DNA from: Paenalcaligenes sp050487225
Lineage (GTDB): Bacteria; Pseudomonadota; Gammaproteobacteria; Burkholderiales; Burkholderiaceae_B
DNA length: 64,000 nucleotides
Assembly: GCF_050487225.1 (NCBI RefSeq)
Contig: NZ_JBKQGY010000001.1
Coordinates: 1-64,000 of the forward strand
Reading direction: 5' to 3'
Positions within the stretch are counted from its first letter, which is position 1. Each line of letters starts with the position of its first letter. The position numbers and the translations under genes were made by a program. Shown here piece after piece: positions 61,283 through 64,000 of the stretch. The notes under the pieces were generated by a model, which was not told where the DNA came from, did no database searches, and worked only from the letters and a program-made list of their open reading frames with translations.

Positions 61283-62263
61283 ATGAAAAAAGTAGTCAAA
61301 TTTATGGCGGGTATGTCGCTGTTAGCGGTGGCATTGGGTGTAAGCGCAAAACCAATTGAAATTAATATTGGCCATGCGCTGAGCGAAAACAGTTCGTATC
61401 AAGCAGCAGCCGAGCATTTCGCCAAGCTGATGAATGAAAAAACCAATGGCGAAGTCACCGTAAAAATTTTTCCGTCTGGCACATTGGGCGGTGAGTTGAA
61501 ACTGGTACAAGGCTTGCGTACTGGTGTGGTGGACGCGTCCATCATGGGCCAGCCTTCGCTAGAAAACACCGTGCGTGAGTACCGTGTGCTGTCATTGCCG
61601 TATTTGTTCGACAACTACGAAGAGGCCAACACCATTATGCAAGGCCCAGTAGGTGATCGTTTGCTGGAAGAGCTGGATAAATACGGCATGGTAGGCCTGG
61701 GTTGGGGGGCGATTTATGCACGCAGCATGGCATCCATGAAGCCTATTAATGATGTGGAAGACATGAGCCACCTGAAAGTGCGCGTGATTCAGTCTCCTGG
61801 TTATGTAGAGGCATACCGCTCTTTAGGTTCTCAGCCTACACCTACTGCTTACGGTGAGCTGTTCTTGGCGTTGCAAAACGGTGTGGTAGATGCGGCTGAG
61901 TTGAGCCCAGATCAAACGGTGGGTGATGGTTTCTCTGAGACCATCAAGTACTACACCGTGAGTGAAGTGCATCAGTTGCCTAGCTTGTTCATTATGTCTA
62001 AGGCTAAATACGCCAGCTACCCAGAAGAGGTACAGCAAGCCATCAAAGAAGCCTCGCAATCGGCAATGGAAGTAGCGTTGCAGTATCAGGACCAAAAGAT
62101 GGCGGATGCGTTTACCACCATGGAAGCCAAAGGCATTACGGTAGTTCGCCCTGACTTGGCCCCATTCAAAGAGAAGGCGCGCGCTGGCTGGCCACGCATT
62201 ATGCAAGATTCTCCCGGCGGTGAAGACTTCCTGCGTCAAATCGAAGACGCGCGTAAACAGTAG
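61283..62263 (+). CDS. TRAP transporter substrate-binding protein (DctP), second system
   Basis: This protein of about 326 residues has a signal peptide ending near GVSA|KP and the DctP pattern with KVRVIQSPGYVEAYRSLGSQPTPTAYGELFLALQNGVVDAAELSPDQT. The ATG at 61283 has GGGAG upstream; the frame is open from 61247, inside DctM. It completes the three-part importer. Confidence 0.93.
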   Translation: MKKVVKFMAGMSLLAVALGVSAKPIEINIGHALSENSSYQAAAEHFAKLMNEKTNGEVTVKIFPSGTLGGELKLVQGLRTGVVDASIMGQPSLENTVREYRVLSLPYLFDNYEEANTIMQGPVGDRLLEELDKYGMVGLGWGAIYARSMASMKPINDVEDMSHLKVRVIQSPGYVEAYRSLGSQPTPTAYGELFLALQNGVVDAAELSPDQTVGDGFSETIKYYTVSEVHQLPSLFIMSKAKYASYPEEVQQAIKEASQSAMEVALQYQDQKMADAFTTMEAKGITVVRPDLAPFKEKARAGWPRIMQDSPGGEDFLRQIEDARKQ

Positions 62264-62277
62264 TAGGGGCTAGGGCA

Positions 62278-63081
62278 ATGACGTCTTACTTTACCTCCAG
62301 CGTGGATGGCGCAACCTTTGCTGTAGAGCGTGCAGGTGAAGGCCCTGCGGTATTGCTCATTAGCGGTTTGGGCGGTAGCGCCGCCTTCTGGAAAGGTGTG
62401 AGTGCCGCGTTAGCGACCCAGCACTATCACGTGATTTGTCTGGATCAACGAGGGATTGGTGGTTCAGAGCGTGGTACAGCCAACGTAAGCATTGCCCAGC
62501 TAGCAGAAGATTTTTATCAACTTTTAACGCATTGCGGGGTTGAGCAGGCGCATGTTGTAGGCCACTCAACTGGCGGGTGTATTGCACAGCAGTTGGCCTA
62601 TGCCCATCCGGAAAAAGTGCGCTCTTTGGTATTGGGGGCAACCTGGGCTGGGCCTAATGCATACATGCAAAACCTGTTTGCATTACGAGCGCAATTATTG
62701 CGCTTGGACCCGCAATGCTATGAGCAGCAAGGCGTGTATTTATCGTATCCCGCAGAATGGATATGGAAACACAACGCCTTGGTAGCAACAGGAAAAAAAT
62801 GGGGGCCAGAGCAGGTCCAGACAGTGCAGGAACGTATAGAGGCATTGTTGCAGTTTGACGGTAGACGTCAGGCGGCAGCCTTGAGTGTTCCTAGTTTGAT
62901 TTTGAGCGCTGAGGACGATGCGGTGGTTCCGCATGCATTACAAAAAGAGCTACAGACTCTAGTTGCAGACGCCACCTTGACCAGTTGGCCAACGGGTGGA
63001 CATTTTTTTCCCATCACCTTGTCACATATCTATAACGAAACTTTATTGAGTTGGTTCTCGAGGTTTAAACATGATAAATAG
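62278..63081 (+). CDS. Alpha/beta hydrolase
   Basis: This 267-residue hydrolase has the nucleophile elbow GHSTGG with S97, an acidic residue in SAEDDAVVP and the histidine in PTGGHFFP, so the triad is complete. The oxyanion segment is ISGLGGSAAFWKG. It resembles enol-lactonase/RutD-type hydrolases that open lactones, esters or amides. The substrate is unknown; it overlaps the next gene by 11 bases. Confidence 0.88.
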   Translation: MTSYFTSSVDGATFAVERAGEGPAVLLISGLGGSAAFWKGVSAALATQHYHVICLDQRGIGGSERGTANVSIAQLAEDFYQLLTHCGVEQAHVVGHSTGGCIAQQLAYAHPEKVRSLVLGATWAGPNAYMQNLFALRAQLLRLDPQCYEQQGVYLSYPAEWIWKHNALVATGKKWGPEQVQTVQERIEALLQFDGRRQAAALSVPSLILSAEDDAVVPHALQKELQTLVADATLTSWPTGGHFFPITLSHIYNETLLSWFSRFKHDK

Positions 63082-63874
63082 CGTAGCGTTTATCGGCTTC
63101 GGTGCCATAGGCCAAGATGTTTTTAAAACATTGCAGCCTATGTTTAGTGCACAACAAACGAAGTTGCTGGTACTCAGACGACCAGACCCTCTTCAAGCGG
63201 AATTGCCTGAAGGCGTGATTGAATGTGCGTCGCTAGAAGAGCTTTTAGCGTTTAAGCCGCAATTAGTGATTGAAGCCGCAGCGCAAGCTGCTGTGCGAGA
63301 ATACTTGCCTGCATGTTTGGGGTTGGGTATTTCGGTGGTGATCACCTCTATTGGTGCGTTAACCGATGCCGCGTTGGTGGATGAGCTGGTCCGCGTTGCA
63401 GGAGAAAACGGGTCGCAAATACTCTTGCCTTCGGGTGCTATAGGTGGATTGGATTACCTGCAGTCAGTACGTCATGCGCCTGATTTGCAGGTGGTGTATG
63501 AGTCCCGTAAACCGGTGGCGGCCTGGTTGCCTGAATTGGCCGAGCTCAACATAGAGCCAGCGTCAGTTTCTACGGAAATGCTGCTGTTTGAAGGTAATGC
63601 AGCAGAAGCAGCACAGCGCTATCCCAAAAATCTGAACGTGGCAGCCACCTTGGCGCTTGCGGGTGTGGGGATGCAGAAAACTAAGGTCAAAGTCGTGGTG
63701 GATCCAACGCTTACGCAAAACCAGCACGTTATACACATCACTAGTCAGTTTGGCAGTATGCGTTTGGTGTTGAGTAATACGCCGTCGCCGTCTAACCCTA
63801 AGTCGTCGTGGGTGGTGGCGCAAAGTATTGCCAGCGTGGTGCAGCGTGAGTTTTCTATCTTGAAAGTGCGCTAG
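63071..63874 (+). CDS. Aspartate dehydrogenase family protein
   Basis: This 267-residue protein has the NAD motif GFGAIGQ (9-15) and a PSGAIGGLDYL stretch near 136-146 typical of L-aspartate dehydrogenase (NadX). It would interconvert an amino acid and an oxo acid plus ammonia. NadX proper starts quinolinate synthesis, but here the gene lies in a transport/catabolic operon, so a different substrate or reverse use is likely. Confidence 0.85.
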   Translation: MINSVAFIGFGAIGQDVFKTLQPMFSAQQTKLLVLRRPDPLQAELPEGVIECASLEELLAFKPQLVIEAAAQAAVREYLPACLGLGISVVITSIGALTDAALVDELVRVAGENGSQILLPSGAIGGLDYLQSVRHAPDLQVVYESRKPVAAWLPELAELNIEPASVSTEMLLFEGNAAEAAQRYPKNLNVAATLALAGVGMQKTKVKVVVDPTLTQNQHVIHITSQFGSMRLVLSNTPSPSNPKSSWVVAQSIASVVQREFSILKVR

Positions 63875-63883
63875 GAGCCATTG

Positions 63884-64000
63884 ATGAAACTACAGCATAA
63901 GGTTGCTGTCATCACCGGAGCGGCCTCAGGTATTGGGGCTGCAACGGCACAGTTGTTTGCGGCTGAAGGTGCAAGTGTGGTGGTGGCAGACAAAGATCTG
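63884..64000 (+). CDS. SDR family dehydrogenase (partial, runs off the window)
   Basis: The first 39 residues (MKLQHKVAVITGAASGIGAA onward) show the SDR nucleotide motif TGAASGIG at residues 11-18 and an acidic residue in VVVADKD, which suggests NAD preference. AGGAG lies seven bases before the ATG. It continues the same operon, nine bases after the aspartate-dehydrogenase-like gene. Confidence 0.9.
   Translation, partial: MKLQHKVAVITGAASGIGAATAQLFAAEGASVVVADKDL

Noticed and set aside
1..64000. CRISPR array, prophage, insertion sequence or integron
   Set aside because: I saw no regularly spaced repeats, transposase, integrase or phage structural genes anywhere in the window.

Overview
The window looks like chromosomal DNA of a betaproteobacterium of the order Burkholderiales, most likely family Alcaligenaceae (a Paenalcaligenes, Alcaligenes or Pusillimonas type of organism). 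This rests on the 23S/5S rRNA sequence at the left end, the two tRNA genes, and the density of tripartite (TRAP and DctP-type) uptake genes and small catabolic operons. The genus is an inference. I saw no phage, transposase, integrase or CRISPR array. Almost every stretch is coding or short intergenic DNA.

Layout. 1-353: end of an rRNA operon (23S 3' end, 5S, terminator). 435-10938: a molybdenum-hydroxylase catabolic cluster whose gene order (large, FAD and 2Fe-2S subunits, acyl-CoA ligase, enoyl-CoA-hydratase-family hydrolase) matches the hmfABCDE furoate pathway, with an XdhC maturation protein, a BenE-type transporter and an AraC regulator. 10991-15409: small transport and housekeeping genes (DMT exporter, LysE exporter with its MocR regulator, MAPEG, tRNA-Thr, RidA). 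15596-18578: a divergent HSP90-family ATPase paired with a repeat-helical protein. 18923-20290: a trimethylamine-monooxygenase-like flavoprotein. 20832-24757: PACE exporter, class A beta-lactamase, and a TetR-controlled sulfide:quinone-oxidoreductase-like/DUF1641 unit with two matching operators. 24827-28857: glutaminase, amino-acid antiporter and glutamate decarboxylase, a likely acid-resistance operon.

29285-42116 is rich in efflux: FMN reductase, TetR with a paired SMR pump, a methyltransferase, an AI-2E-family permease, an RND tripartite pump controlled by SoxR through a textbook SoxR box, and a TetR/MFS operon. 42267-46838 is a complete branched-chain-type ABC importer. 46903-48467 holds a FadR-type GntR regulator and a TauE exporter. 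48875-56307 is a non-phosphorylating L-fucose oxidation operon (dehydratase, lactonase, dehydrogenase, mutarotase, FucP) running into a TRAP importer and an IclR regulator. 57338-57413 is tRNA-Asn. 57680-64000 is a second TRAP-linked catabolic operon (cupin, NIPSNAP, lambda-crystallin-type dehydrogenase, alpha/beta hydrolase, aspartate-dehydrogenase-like protein, SDR) whose substrate I cannot name; it runs off the right edge.

Together the genes suggest a free-living or host-associated heterotroph that uses plant-derived acids, furans and deoxysugars and meets redox-cycling compounds, sulfide, acid and antimicrobials. The strongest candidates for new biology are the HSP90/repeat-protein pair and the right-hand TRAP operon; the regulatory sites (SoxR box, two TetR operator families) are the most directly readable signals.
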